Below are positions 1 through 11,248 of a DNA stretch of 64,000 nucleotides, in pieces. Each line of letters begins with the position of its first letter. Position 1 is the first letter of the stretch. The notes under the pieces were generated by a model. It was not told where the DNA came from. It searched no databases and saw nothing but the letters and a program-made list of their open reading frames with translations. The DNA is from Oscheius sp. JU75 (lineage: Eukaryota; Nematoda; Chromadorea; Rhabditida; Rhabditidae). The position numbers were made by a program, and so were the translations under genes. The stretch lies in contig JASJZC010000006.1 of NCBI GenBank assembly GCA_037178855.1, positions 868,001 to 932,000 on the forward strand, in the 5' to 3' direction.

Positions 1-231
1 GGCTAGAAGATATTTCTCCTTAGGATCATGCATTTTCTACTGCTTAACTTCTAGTACAGAGACAGAGAGATAGAGAAACAGGTGGGAAATCCGAGTACGC
101 GCTTTGTTCCCCATTTCCAGTAAAGTGTCAAGAGACTAATTTAATAGTCTTGTTGTCTTCCGATGTCTTTGCAGCTCACAGCTGTCTTATAATTTTCTCT
201 GCTATGAATAATAAATATTTTCCTTGCAGAA

Positions 232-1334
232 ATGGACACCAACTCCTTGAGGGAACCCACAAACTTGACTCTGATTGCAACTCTTCCTGAACTGGTAGTC
301 AACCATACTCTGAACTGCTGCTTCGGAATCGTTTTCGGATTTTTCAACATCCCGTTGTGCATAGTTCTCATGAGCTCAAAAGTATTCCGGCAACGCTACT
401 TCGTCCTAATATTTCTGTGCCTGGCAGATTCCACTAACTGTCTAGCTATTTCACTTATGGGATTGAACCGTGTCCTTATGTACTCTGAAGTCATAGAGAC
501 CATGAGTCTACCAGTCAGAAATTCTTGGGATTGTGCCATGGAACCGTGGATTTGGTTCAAAGGAATAGGAGATCTTTGGCCTCCAACGGTACAGGTGGGT
601 ACTGTCTCTATCTCTCTGTCTTTTGTCTCTCTGTCTCTCGCATCTTTCGCTTCCAGATTCTCATAGGAGTCGAACGCTGTCTAGCCGTGTTCTCACCCTG
701 GTTCTACAGCCACATCGAGGGTACTCCCCTGAGGTTGTTCCATACTCTCTCGTAGTAACCCAAGTTCAGAATCCTAATGATGGCCTTTTCTATCCTCTAC
801 GTAGCCGGTGTCATTGCCTACGGATTCATTCAGTCGTGGAGCAATCGGGACCTCAAGGTCGCGTACTACTGTGGCAGAAAGGCTGCCTTCTCTAATGAGT
901 ACGGTAGATACATCTACTTTTCAAACATCTTCTGCTATACTTTTGGTTGCATCGTTTGTCTGTGTGCCTATATCAAGTGCCGGAAGCTGAAGGAGATCCA
1001 GTCAGCCAATCAGAACAGAGTTCGATACACTCTGGTCATTTCCGTCATTTCTACACTCCTGGTGTCTATCCCAAATGCTATATCTCTTCTGAAGGCATGG
1101 ATACCGGTAAGGGGCACCAAATTTCCAAATAACCTTCTTCAGATCGCCGATGTTATTGCCAAACCGAGCGTCTATGCCTCTAGTGTCAATTCAGGCCTAA
1201 ACTTCTTCGTCTATCTGGCTCTGAACCAAGAATTCCACGATAGATTTTGTGTGCTTTTCGGTATCAGAAGACAGTCTAATTCAGTGGCAATCATGGAGTA
1301 TACTTTCACCCGAACTAGATCCCATCATTCATAA
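232..1334 (+). CDS. Seven-transmembrane receptor, nematode class A-like
   Basis: Three exons (232-594, 657-733, 770-1334) join in phase to give 334 residues. Intron 1 is a TCTGTC-rich 62-mer and intron 2 is only 36 nt. Several hydrophobic segments are visible, starting near residue 30 (NCCFGIVFGFFNIPLCIVL). A DRY-like stretch (IGVERCLAV) opens exon 2, and a TM7-like SGLNFFVYLALNQEF lies near the C-terminus. N-glycosylation-type NLT and NHT sites precede TM1. The ATG at 232 follows an acceptor-like TTGCAG, as expected for a trans-spliced or spliced leader. The layout fits nematode chemoreceptor or peptide-receptor families such as SRSX or SRW. I cannot assign a subfamily or ligand. An AATAAA lies 13 nt past the stop. 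Confidence 0.7.
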
Positions 1335-1346
1335 AGCTGTCTCGTG

Positions 1347-1352
1347 AATAAA
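1347..1352 (+). terminator. Poly(A) signal of the 7TM receptor gene
   Basis: AATAAA lies 12 nt after the receptor stop codon. A second AATAAAG lies near 1492. A CT dinucleotide tract follows the first signal. Confidence 0.5.
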
Positions 1353-1364
1353 ATCTGAGACCCC

Positions 1365-1365
<1 letters not shown>

Positions 1366-1396
<31 letters not shown>
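1366..1396. repeat. CT dinucleotide microsatellite
   Basis: An uninterrupted run of CT repeats lies in the 3' flank of the receptor gene. Confidence 0.9.
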
Positions 1397-1399
<3 letters not shown>

Positions 1400-1630
1400 T
1401 CTGTGTCACCATCCCTGTATCTTATCTTTCTGTCTCTCTGTTAGATTGCAAACGTCAGTATTCCTAAAGTTGAAATACCACATACTCTGTCAATAAAGAT
1501 CGAAAGTACTTTGTTTTGAAATTTCGTTAGCGAAAGAGCAACAATTCTAGGGAGTCAATTAAGTTCAAAAAAGCCTCGACACTTTACAAGGTAACTGATT
1601 GCTGCTTTCAAATCTAGTAGTCTACTCCAG

Positions 1631-1798
1631 AATAGATCTCTTCTTCTGGTGCTGCTCCTTCTCCACATTGCTGCAGCCCTAGAAATCGATACGCTCAAAG
1701 AGATGCCCTCCTGGACAGACGCTCTCTCTTCCGGCTGGAGCAGCTTCAAGAGCTGGCTTCGTCCCTCGGACGACATAGACTGGCACTGCGGCAGCTAG
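1631..1798 (+). other. Possible small secreted peptide exon without ATG
   Basis: After an acceptor-like CTACTCCAG there is an open stretch of 55 codons. It starts with a strongly hydrophobic leader (SLLLVLLLLHIAAA), continues with a Trp/Ser-rich tail (SWTDALSSGWSSFKSWLRP) and stops at TAG 1796-1798. A likely poly(A) signal AATAAAG lies near 1884. There is no in-frame ATG in this exon, so a first exon must lie upstream, or the start has been lost as in the peptide genes at 59-60 kb. The leader looks real, but the gene model is incomplete. Confidence 0.35.
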
Positions 1799-1920
1799 AA
1801 GATCGTCCGATCTTTTGTTTAGACAGAGAGACAGAATAGAGTCGAGAGTAGAAAGAGATGGATAAAACAGTGAAGATATATCCAATAAAGATTTTATTTT
1901 GAAGCTCAATCCAAATGTTG

Positions 1921-3602
1921 TTAGATGTTTGTTCGTCTAACGGGCTCACGATTTAACGATTTCAGTAGAATGGCCGCTACTTCGTTGCGACCATTTGTTC
2001 GAGCAATCTGTAGAGGAGTCTTATTGTCCTCGTTTGCACTATTAGGATCGGCGCCAGCTTGTAGGAGAAGAGTTACAATGTCAACGTTTCCTTCATAACT
2101 GGCAAGGTGCAGTGCTGACCCGAGATAGAAACAGCGGGCATCTACATTGACTCCATATTGGATGAGGATGTTGACAATATTGGCGTGATTATTACGCGTA
2201 GCAATATGTAGTGCAGTTGAACCATTTTTGGCTGTCGTGTTCGGATTAGCACCATGTTTAAGGAGATAGGTGACGCAGTTGATCGCACCTTTGTAGCAAG
2301 CGTATCGAAGAGGAGACAATCCTTCATAGTCGGTGACTTCGATCGCAGCATTGTATTGAAGCAGCAATTTTACTACTTTGATCATGTCTTTTCTGCAAGC
2401 GTAATGAAGAGGAGTTTGTTCCTTTCGATCACAAGCATTAAGATCAGCAATTCCGTCGAGTAGAAACTTTACCATTAGTTCGTGTCCACCTTCGGCAGCA
2501 AAGTGAAGAGGAGTACATCCGATGTCGGAAGTTTCGGCATCAATCGGCGCGCCATGCTTGAGCAGGATTCTGGCACTTTCAATACGATTATTGGTAGCAG
2601 CAAAATGTAAAGGAGTCCACCCATCTATATCCTTTGAAGAGACCGAAGCTCCGGCGCCAAGAAGCACGTCCACTACTTTATCGTGCCCTTCTTCAGCAGC
2701 ACGTTGAAGTGGGGTGGCGCGGTAATTGTCGCGACTGTCGATAGTAGCTCCATGTTGAAGGAGAAGCTTCACCATATTTACATGATTCTTTTTGGCAGCA
2801 AAATGAAGAGAAGTACCACCGGTCGCATAGACTGCATCGATCGGCGCGCGATGCTTGAGGAGGGTCCTGGCACATTCGATGTGATTATTTCCCGCAGCAG
2901 AATGTAAAGGAGTCAACTCATATTTATTCTTTGAAGTGACCAAAGCTCCTGCTGTGATGAGCATTTCCACGATCAGATGGTGTCCATGAACAGCAGCAAG
3001 ACGCAGTGGAGTGGCGTGATCGTTATCTTCACTGTTGACGGTAGCTCCATGTTCTAGGAGAAGCTTTACTATGTCAACATGACCATTTTGGGCAGCAACA
3101 TGCAAAGGAGAGAAGTTACGCTCTACCTCTTTGCCATTTACATCGACTCCTTTATCAATCAGTGATTGAACCAGTTTCTCATCTCCCTGACGAACGGCAC
3201 TGTGAAGATCAGCAATATTGGAAGTAATGGACTTGCTGTCATCCTTTGTGTCTTCTTTCTTCGCAACGTCTGTGTCATTGACGATCTCCAGCTGCAGTAA
3301 CTGGTTAGCTAACGTTCCCTCAGACGGTAGCTGTGGGTCACCGCTCTTAAATTGTTTTTTGGAATCTATTTTCTAAACAGACCCACCTTATCCACGCTTT
3401 CCATAAAAACTTCAAAGGCCTGTTGAACCTCTTGAGATTCAGCGCTGATGAATTCCTTCAGTGCAGCCCATTCCTTCTGTTTAATCAAAGTATCGACAAC
3501 TGCTCGTCGAGGGACAGGGAGGAGATCAAGAAAGTTCGTGGGCTCCTGAAAAGGGCAGCTATAAGGCAAAACAGTTGAGTGATCTTCAGGCCTATATACC
3601 AT
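1921..3602 (-). CDS. Ankyrin-repeat protein
   Basis: Two exons (3602-3387 and 3345-1921) are separated by a 41-nt intron and sum to 546 residues in phase. The first about 70 residues are unrelated to ankyrin and charged. Ankyrin repeats begin after about residue 140 and run to the C-terminus as roughly a dozen units of 33 residues, with clear TPLHxAA, GHxxIVxxLLxxGA and DN/N signatures. No membrane segment or signal peptide is seen. The exact start is uncertain: an exon-like stretch at 3662-3736 may lie upstream, and I could not find a phase-correct join to it. The N-terminal part is duplicated in decayed form at 7.8-8.3 kb. Function is unknown beyond protein binding. Confidence 0.7.
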
Positions 3603-4135
3603 CGCATTTCAGGCAATGTTACCAAAAGAAATTTTTTTTTCCACTAATCTGATACGTACCATCGCAAAGCCCGGCTTTTTCACTTCTTCGTGGAGAATAG
3701 GTGTCACTGTTTTGACGTGGCTGATCAGTCTGAAATAATGGAATTGCAAACTATAACCCTGTCTGTCTTTTTGTCTTTCTGTGTCTCTGTCTCAGTTAGA
3801 GATTTACCGTTGAGGAGAGGAGATCACGGAGAAAATTTTACGAGGAATCCGATGGAAAAAGTCCCGAATCCTGAAAATGCTTTTATTGCGCGTTACACGC
3901 ATTTGTAGTGTTTTAGAAGCTAGCACTAGTGATAGGTACAGTCAGAGACACAGAGACATAGGGATAGAGAGAGAGAGGAATGAGGTTATAACTATCGTTT
4001 GACCTCTTGCGTTACATTTTTTTTACTGAAAATCAAGTATTGTTCACTTCATTAACTTCCTTTCGTCAAATGCCTTATACTTAAAGAATCCAATTTTTCA
4101 CAAAGCCAGGTACAAAACATTTTAGGAGGTTTATT

Positions 4136-5418
4136 TTAGGGGCGAAAAATGATTCTTGCAACCAACCCTGCAGTAGAAGTGGTCGGCTCTAGACCATCGT
4201 CTTTTTCGGTAACTCCTTCTTTCTCTTGACGGGTACCGCTTTCCATCAGTTGTTTAGCAAATTCACAAATTTGACTAGCAGATTTCCGTGCTTCAGGAGA
4301 AATATCCCAGCATCTAAACAAATATTTTATTTACGTTAAAGTTCAACCTTTTGATAATGTCTTGTATCTTGTCATTAGTATTTTCGAACTCAGGACGCAG
4401 CTTTTGAGTAAGTGTCGTGTAAAACTTTAGCACTGATCGGAATTTGAAGGGAGGTCTATAACTATAAGCTCGAAAATTGTTCTGTGTTACTTTTTGTGAA
4501 GTACCTCCCACCAGATTATAGCTAACGAATACATGTCGGCTGGAAACGGATTGTCAAGGTTTCCTTCGGTAGTTCCTTCAGTATAACGTAGTACTTCCGG
4601 AGACATGTAGCAGTATGCCTCGTTCCTGAAAGTGTATTTAGCATATAAAAACTCCTACTTACCAAAGTGGAATAGCCGAGTTTTTCAGGCGTTTTAGCTC
4701 TCCAAAATCTGTCAGTTTTAAGTGTCGTTTGTTTTCTCCAAAAAATAATATGCTGAAAAATGGATCAAAAATCTTAAGAAGCGATCACTTTTTCGGTTTT
4801 AGATTTCCGTGTACTATCTTATGTTTGTGCAAAAACATAAGCCCATCAGATATTTGATAGATCCAAAGATTTCCCTGTGCTTTAGAGTATTCAAGCTCTC
4901 CAGGTCGAAGAACTGAAATACTTTGGCCTGAAGCAGCATTCTAATACCTTGGGATAAATCTCCATCTGTTGCAAATTCCATAACGAAAGCAAAACGCAAG
5001 CTGCCAATAGGATTCGGGAAGTAAATAGCGTCAATTAGTTTGATGATATGGGAATGCGGAGGGAGCTAAACTTTAAAAAATGCTTCGCCAGAAGCACTTC
5101 TCACTTTTAGCAACTTTTTAAGATCTTCTTCTTTCTTTTCATCGCTTGATGTCCGCTGTTTCACATAAACCCTATTACGGAATCATCGTTGTGATTTCAG
5201 TCTCACCTTTCCGAAGATAAATCACCGGAATAGAGGTGTGAAGTAGAAGTTGACCTTATCAATTGAAGATTGCAGATCGAAGTTCCATCTTAAGCTCTGA
5301 TGTAAATTAAATGTGATTACAAACCAGTAAGTTTAACTGTTTTCGGTGTTTCATCTTCATCATAAAGGCTGAGGTTATCCAAACTTTCCAATATGGTTTG
5401 GTCCGGAGATTCGATCAT
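4136..5418 (-). CDS. TAK1-like protein kinase homologue lacking the catalytic Asp (pseudokinase-like)
   Basis: This multi-exon gene starts at ATG 5418 just after an acceptor-like GGTTTAG. Exon pieces read in order as kinase subdomains. There is a VYVKQR stretch (II), then VMEFATDGDLS (V), then a catalytic loop reading HGNLKPK, in which Asn replaces the usual catalytic Asp. A DFG-type LTDFGELKRL (VII), YMSPEVLRYTE (VIII), a subdomain IX-like ADMYSLAIIWWEVL, and a CW...P..R-like end (CWDISPEARKS) follow. The stop at 4136 overlaps an AATAAA-type signal. The Asn change argues for weak or no phosphotransfer, with a possible scaffold role. The tandem neighbour upstream keeps Asp. Exon edges are not all resolved. 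Confidence 0.6.
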
Positions 5419-5529
5419 CTAAACCATCAGAACAACATATTACCGTAGTTAAAGCATTCATCGTGTTAAACGATTGTTTAGAAGGTAGGAAAATGAAGAT
5501 TCGTCTTTCAAAAATTTTATCTATGATGC

Positions 5530-6690
5530 TTAACTGTTTCCGAGTTGGGTCAGTTTCTGGTCACAGATTCTGACAACTTCTGCAAGATTGCAGCGACTTC
5601 CGGGGACCTGATGCCATAGTCTAAAAAAAATTTCTAACAAAACGCAATCTGAAAAACTAACGATATGCAAAGCCCGCGTATCACTTGGTCGGTCATAAGA
5701 CTTGTGTCAATAGTTGGACGTTTTCCTTCAAAAATGATCTTTAACTCTTCAAAATCATCACTAAATGGAATTCTAAAAGTACTTGAAGTGGTTTCACAAA
5801 TGACATTGTTGCTTTTTATGAAATATTTCCCATAAAGTGATTCCCAGGGCGTAGTTGTCTCCTGACAGAATATCAGCAGGATTTTCAGACAACTCGTCTT
5901 CTTCCTGCAGCTCAGGTGCTCCATATTTAGGTGTTCTCGTCCTGAAATTAATGTCATAAGAAATATCATAGGACATTTCACTTAAGATCAAACGTTTCGT
6001 CAATTCTGTCTGGAAGTAATTGAGCGGAACCAAAATCCCCTAGCTTTAGAATGCTCCAGTCGGTCGACAGCAGCATGCTAAAAGTTAAATAGATCTTAAA
6101 AAACCTCGAGTTTCGGACTTTGATGGTTTAACGTCGCCATGACAGATCTGTCGGCTATGTAGAAAAATAAGTGCTTCAGCAGCTTGTTTTATCCACAAGT
6201 AAGGCTTTCTTGAACAAGGCGAAACCCCTTCCTTGTAAATGGCTAGGATTATCATTATTAAAAAATATAAGAAGTATACCTTCATGGACACTTCCACCAG
6301 GCATAAATTCCATAACCAGCCCATTTCTAATGAATCCGACCTCTCGACGTATACCATGCTGGCCCAGAATTCGCACAATGAATTCATGGGCGTTCTTAGA
6401 AAATCGGGGTTGTGCTAAGGAAATAAAGGGCATACTTCAGTGAGAATAAGTATTTCGTTAGTAAGATCTTCCGGATCTTCCCAGATAATTTTAATAGCTA
6501 TATATCTGAAAAGGTGATTGTATAGGCTCAAAATCTTCTTACCCTAACACGCCAGATAAGCCCAAAATAGCGTAGGCGTGACCACTCTCAGGTAAGTTTT
6601 TTATTTCGAGCCAATCTCTTCTACGAATTATTGTTAAGTCTAAATTAAAGAACTAGTGAAACTTAGAAAATACGAACCTTCTGCTGCCAT
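5530..6690 (-). CDS. TAK1-like protein kinase
   Basis: A multi-exon kinase whose first exons join in phase: MAAE, then a divergent glycine-loop region ending LGLSGVLG, then YIAIKII (subdomain II with Lys). Next come LVMEFMPGGS (V), CHGDVKPSK (catalytic loop with Asp), LKLGDFGSAQLL (VII), KYGAPELQ (VIII), NYALGITLWEIF (IX) and a terminal CWHQVPGSRCNLAEV-like block (XI). The stop is at 5530-5532. The protein is essentially one kinase domain with a very short N-terminus. The overall pattern resembles TKL kinases of the TAK1/MAP3K7 type, a large and often young family in nematodes. The HRD Arg is Gly, as in the downstream paralogue. Substrates are unknown. Confidence 0.62.
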
Positions 6691-6699
6691 CTTCAACAA

Positions 6700-7790
6700 T
6701 TTTAAAGGTAGCTGGATGAGAAAAGTGTTTTCATGGAAAGGGTTCAAAAAAGTCTTATCAATGATCAATAATTGCAAGGGTGTTGTCTTAAAAAGCGGAC
6801 TTGTTTGCAGTACCTATTGTTGGAGAATTAGATCTGGTCAGAGTATTGCAGAAAAAGCGCCTGATAAAACTGGCTTAACAAAGTGTTGGACAGTCAACCG
6901 GTCAATATTTAATCCCTTTTTCTAGATTTTATTTGCAATGTGTTGTAATGGAAATAGTACAAAAGCTCAAAGCTATTTGCGCTGGCGCTAACTGAAGACA
7001 AAAGAGAGAAGGGGTACGACAAAAAGTGCCTTATCAGTAAGTGTACAGAGCCAGCAAGGTAACTGATTACGTCTTTCACATGCCTGTAATATATAATGAC
7101 TGTCTCTTCTGAAGAAAAAACAACTGGTAAAAACCAATTTCTCACACTGCGAAATATTACTGTCAAGAGCTGGAGATGGCGAGGATGTGTTCATTTTTGT
7201 GAACGCCTCATGGCTTTCTTAAAGCCCCTAAATCAGCCGCTAAAGGTGAACAGATAGCAGATAGTCATGGTCGTTCGATTTGATCTCAAAAAAACAGGTA
7301 TGATCGCTCAAGAGAACATATTATGAAAGATTAAAGTATTAAAGGTTCGTTGTTTAAGTCTTTAACTTTCAGAACTGACACGGCGTACTCACCTTGAAAA
7401 GTTAAGTCTTCATTCCAGTTGAGAGCACTTAAGTATGATTGAAAAACACTGCTTGGGCTAGTCGAAGCAAAATTCGGTGTGTATGATTCACTTTTCCTTA
7501 CCGAGGCTGACTGCCTGTGTCTCGCCCGTAGCTTCTCGACCAACACTGTATATGGCCCCGCGCTCCACTGCTCTATTAGGGCATTTATTTCTTTCATAAG
7601 AAGTTCACACCAGCGTCTTTTGGTTTTCCGCAGGCATTGAGAAGCCACTAGACTGAATACAAATGAGTTTGAAAGCTATATGTCAGATGTAACCAGTTCG
7701 TTTTTCTATCGAAATGTTCCGTTTTTTTCCACTGGGAATAACTTCAAGGTTATAAAAAACTGTTGCACTCCGTGCTACACTACTCGCGTC
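6700..7790. other. Intergenic; no gene confidently recognised
   Basis: The only notable frame is on the minus strand at 7331-7648 (105 codons, basic, ending EYAVSVLKVKD). I could not relate it to a family, and its flanks have no clear splice context. The rest shows nothing I can name. Confidence 0.4.
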
Positions 7791-7799
7791 TATAGCGAA

Positions 7800-8335
7800 A
7801 AGCCGAATCAGCAATGTGAAAATCAGCAATGTCGGAAATAGTGAACTTGTTGTCATCCTTTGTGTCCTCTTTCTTAGCGTCGTTTGTCTCATTGACTACC
7901 TCCAACTGCTCCACTGCTGACGGTAGCTGTGGAGATCGAATTGAAGCATGGTCACCGCTCTTAAAACGTTTTCTGGAAACTATTTTCTGAGCAGACCTAT
8001 CTTATCCACGCTTTTCATAGAAACTTTAAAGGCTTGTTGAACTTCTTGAGATTCAGCGCTGATGAACACCTTCAGCACAGAACGGAGATCACGGAAGTTC
8101 GTGCGTCCCTGAAAAGGGTAGCTATCAGGCAAAACAGTCACGCAAAACAATTCAATCACTTTCAGGCTTATATATCATTGCGTTTCAGGCAATGTTACGA
8201 TAATGAACTTTTTTTGTTTTCAAAAATCTGATACATATCATGGCAATGCCCGGCTTCTTCACTTCTTCGTGTAGAAATGGAGTCAGTGTTTTGGCGTGGC
8301 TGATCAGTCTGGAACCATGGCATTGCAGACTCTAT
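7800..8335 (-). pseudogene. Decayed copy of the ankyrin gene's N-terminal exons
   Basis: Read on the minus strand, this segment matches 3200-3760 (5' part of the ankyrin-repeat gene and its upstream exon) in order, with many substitutions and indels. The shared block includes the KEDTKDD-coding stretch, the AGCGGTGACC intron edge, the QEVQQAFEVF-coding stretch and the upstream exon before the TCTGTC tract. A deletion removes most of the PRRAVVDTLIKQKEW segment. No ankyrin repeats follow, so this is a truncated segmental duplicate rather than a working gene. Confidence 0.6.
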
Positions 8336-8692
8336 CTCTCTGTCTCTCTGTCTCTCTGCCTTTCTGTCTCACTGTCTTTCTACCGTCTCTGTCAAGAAGT
8401 TTTCTCATCCGTTCGACAAAGTGCAGTGGTAACAAAATATCCAGTATGCGGATCATGATGTCGCGGATGGCGACGAGGAAGGCTGGAAGAAGATGGAAGA
8501 AGCGAAGAAGGAAGAAGGATTTCTGTAAGGTGTAAGATGTAAGAGGGAATGGGCGGCTCATAAAATATGGGCAAAGAGAGAGAGAGAGAGATAGATAGAA
8601 GAGACATTAGACGTATTGACCAGCAAGGGGTGGGTGGAGTCGATAATTCCCCAATGGCGAGGAACTGTGGATGAAGCATTTAAGACAGAGAG

Positions 8693-8795
8693 GCAAACTT
8701 TTATTTGTCTTACTTCACCACCCATTGCTGTACTTCATTCTTCACCAAATGTCCGAACTTCTTCACAGTATCGCAGAAGGTAACTCTACCACCAC
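8693..8795 (-). pseudogene. Isolated last exon of a phospholipase A2-like gene
   Basis: The minus strand encodes FCDTVKKFGHLVKNEVQQWVVK followed by a stop and AATAAA. This matches the C-terminal end of the intact PLA2-like gene at 55 kb ([18 protein letters not shown]). The catalytic exons are absent because a mariner remnant starts just beyond. A sister fragment sits at about 31.2 kb. Confidence 0.5.
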
Positions 8796-8837
8796 CATGC
8801 AAGACACCACTTCCCTTCTTCTTATTCTCTGTTCGCT

Positions 8838-9505
8838 TTGATCCGAACTAATGATGATCTGCCACCCTACCATCTGCAATATATCATATTAAATGAGTTC
8901 CTCAAAGGTACGAATGGAGCCCAAACTGCGGCTAATATCAACGCTGTTTATGGCCAAGGGAAAACGTCTATGACGGTATGCCAGTTGTGGTTCCATCGCT
9001 TTCGGTCTGGGGACAAAAGCGTCGAAGATGAGCCAAGGTCAGGTCGACCAACAAGTTTCGATAAATGGAAGCTGCTGCAGCTCGTGAACGAGAATAATGG
9101 GCAAACAACTAGCAGAGGCATTGTCTGTCAGTCATGTCGCAGTGGAACATCATTTGAAGCAATAGAGATTTATGAAGAAACGGTGACAGCGCATGTCTGT
9201 GTCCCATCATTCTCTCCTGTCCAGGTATGAGAGGAAATCCTTTTTACCACGCCTGGTGACGGGGGATGAGAAGTGGGTAACGTAAACTTCCAAAGGAAGC
9301 GTCAATGGGTGGGTCCAGGGCAGACACCAAGTCCTAATGTTGAACCCGACACCTATCAAAAGAAGAATATGCTCTGTGTTTTCTGGAATATCGAAGGAGT
9401 GGTGCATTGGGAACTGCTGGATGCTAGAACTACTCTTACGGCGAGCACAGGTTGGATTTATTCTGTCCTGACAGAAAACATCAAGATTGCAGAAGCAGAA
9501 TGAGA
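8838..9505 (+). mobile_element. Mariner-type transposase remnant
   Basis: The first part encodes a mariner N-terminal helix-turn-helix region: FLKGTNGAQTAANIN, then WFHRFRSGDKSVEDEP and RSGRPTS. Past a frame change, the catalytic part begins with VTGDEKWV (first Asp) and continues with NMLCVFWNIEGVVHWELL. It then ends before the second catalytic block (the usual HDNARPH region is absent). The coding length is about two thirds of a normal mariner transposase. It is a frameshifted, 3'-truncated relic that cannot be active. Confidence 0.7.
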
Positions 9506-9556
9506 GACAGCGGAAATAGGTCATCACATTCTTCAAATCTTTTTCTGAGAACGAGG

Positions 9557-10510
9557 AGAGGATGAACATTCTAGTTTTGGGGGAGACCGGGGTGGGAAGG
9601 TCGACCTTCATCAATTGTTTAGCTAACTACCTGGAATACAAAACCCAAAAACCATTTTAAACCGAAAACGAAAGCCTGGAATCTGGATAGTCGGCTACTC
9701 AAGTACTATTAGCCCATTTTTGTATGGAATACCACTTCAGGACCCGAAATGCTACAAATTTTTTGGCGGGAATCTGCTAGGGACGTATCGAGAGATCAAT
9801 TTGCTCGTTACACCCGGAATTGGAGATGTGAAAGGAATAGTAAAAGTCGGAGAGAACTTCGAGAAGATTTCCTCCTGCTTGATTGATTGGAGGTTAGTCT
9901 GTCTGTCTCTCAGTCGAGCTCTGCTAAATGGTATAAAGAGCAAATGGGGTGTAGAGATATCGTATCACAGGTCAGGAACAAGCATGTAAATATAATTACA
10001 ATGTGTTTTAAATAACAAGTCTTTAACTTCGACAGTGAGAGTTTCCGGTTCTTGTGTGCCAGTAAACAGATCGAATATGGTAACACGGTATCTCTACGTC
10101 CCATACGGAAAACTTTAACCTGAGCTGAATGAACTCGGTCTCTAAAGTCGTCAGACATTACTCTGTTCTTTCTTTCTAAGATATAAGCTTTTAGACTCTT
10201 AACAAGGATTAACAGCCTGACACCGTGCCAAATTTATGGAACACTGAGTGTCTTCAATGGCTCGGACTGTGATCAACGTTATGCTGGAGTCTTTGAGGAA
10301 AGCCAGAGGAATATTCGGAATCTGGAGAAGGCTATCAATGAAAATAAGGAAACGGTAAATGACTGCACTTTCAATGTCACTTTCATTGTTACTGTCACCG
10401 TCCTGAAAAGTCAATGTTTCGACCAGGAAACTTTTAAGTGCAAAGCGTGCGGATATCCATGGCCGTCTCATATGAAAAGTGATCAAGAGCTGTTCTTGAG
10501 AATGTCATAA
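9557..10510 (+). pseudogene. Broken P-loop GTPase-like paralogue
   Basis: Starts with MNILVLGETGVGRSTFIN, a Walker A/G1 motif like that of the large gene at 25-30 kb (NVLLLGETGVGKTTFIN), but stops within about 35 codons. Later pieces match the same paralogue in order: a switch-type LLVTPGIGDVKG (the other gene has IIDTPGVNDTRG, so the key Asp is missing here), an FRFLCASK block, and a Cys-rich CKACGYPWPSH end. Fragments are in different frames and only partly flanked by splice sites. Most likely a decayed duplicate. Confidence 0.5.
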
Positions 10511-10529
10511 TGGGTCAGTCTTTTATTGG

Positions 10530-11225
10530 GCCTTACTCGCAAATCCAGGAAGAGGATACGAAGAGAAAAGCTAGTTTCGAATTTTCACAAAATGAGAGAG
10601 ATCGATGATGTGCTGACTCAGAAACTGAAAGAGGTATGATTGAAGAAGCCAGACAGAGACAGAGAAAAGCTTCATGATCTCTACTATCTAAAGCGCGATG
10701 GTTTCTGTGGCGGACTCTGTTTGTTTGTTTGTTTGTTTGTCCGTGGCCACGAAACAAAAGCAAAGCAAAAAGCTGTTACATTGTGTTGTTAATTGTTGCC
10801 AACTAATTGAGTTGTGACGACGAACTCTGTTGCTACTAACGAAAGACTGTCGACAAACAGTCGAGACAGAAAGACAGAGAGACACATTTCCTGATGCTTT
10901 CTAGGTGTTGGCGTGACTGTTTCTCAAAGTTTGTAGACATCGAACATAGACGTTGGCAAAGAGACAAGGATGCACTAGAACGTCCTGCGAGGCTAATTGT
11001 GTAACTGCAACGCAACTCTTTTTTTCAAAGCTGTTTTGGTTACTTCTCTCTAAGTATGGAGAGTTTTATAATTTTTGGGAGATATATAAAGCCAAGGAAG
11101 CGAGGAAGTTCCCATTTCACGATGCTGATTTTCCGAAGGATAGTGCTTCTCTTCTCCTGCCTCATATTGTCCCGATGACCGTGTCCAGGCCGATCCGACG
11201 AAGCACCGGCAGTCTGTCAATGGAT
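10530..11225. other. Intergenic; no gene recognised
   Basis: Contains a short TTTG tetranucleotide run (about 10718-10740) and GACAGA-type tracts. No coding or RNA gene seen. Confidence 0.5.
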
Positions 11226-11248
11226 CTTTGTGTTCGCCCGGAGGTGCT

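Noticed and set aside
2254-2907. Plus-strand frames across the ankyrin gene
   Set aside because: Antisense of regular 99-bp ankyrin units; no start context.
3400-6690. Single RIPK4-like gene joining kinase and ankyrin repeats
   Set aside because: The downstream kinase has its own stop and poly(A) signal at 4136, and the ankyrin gene has its own start region, so they are separate genes.
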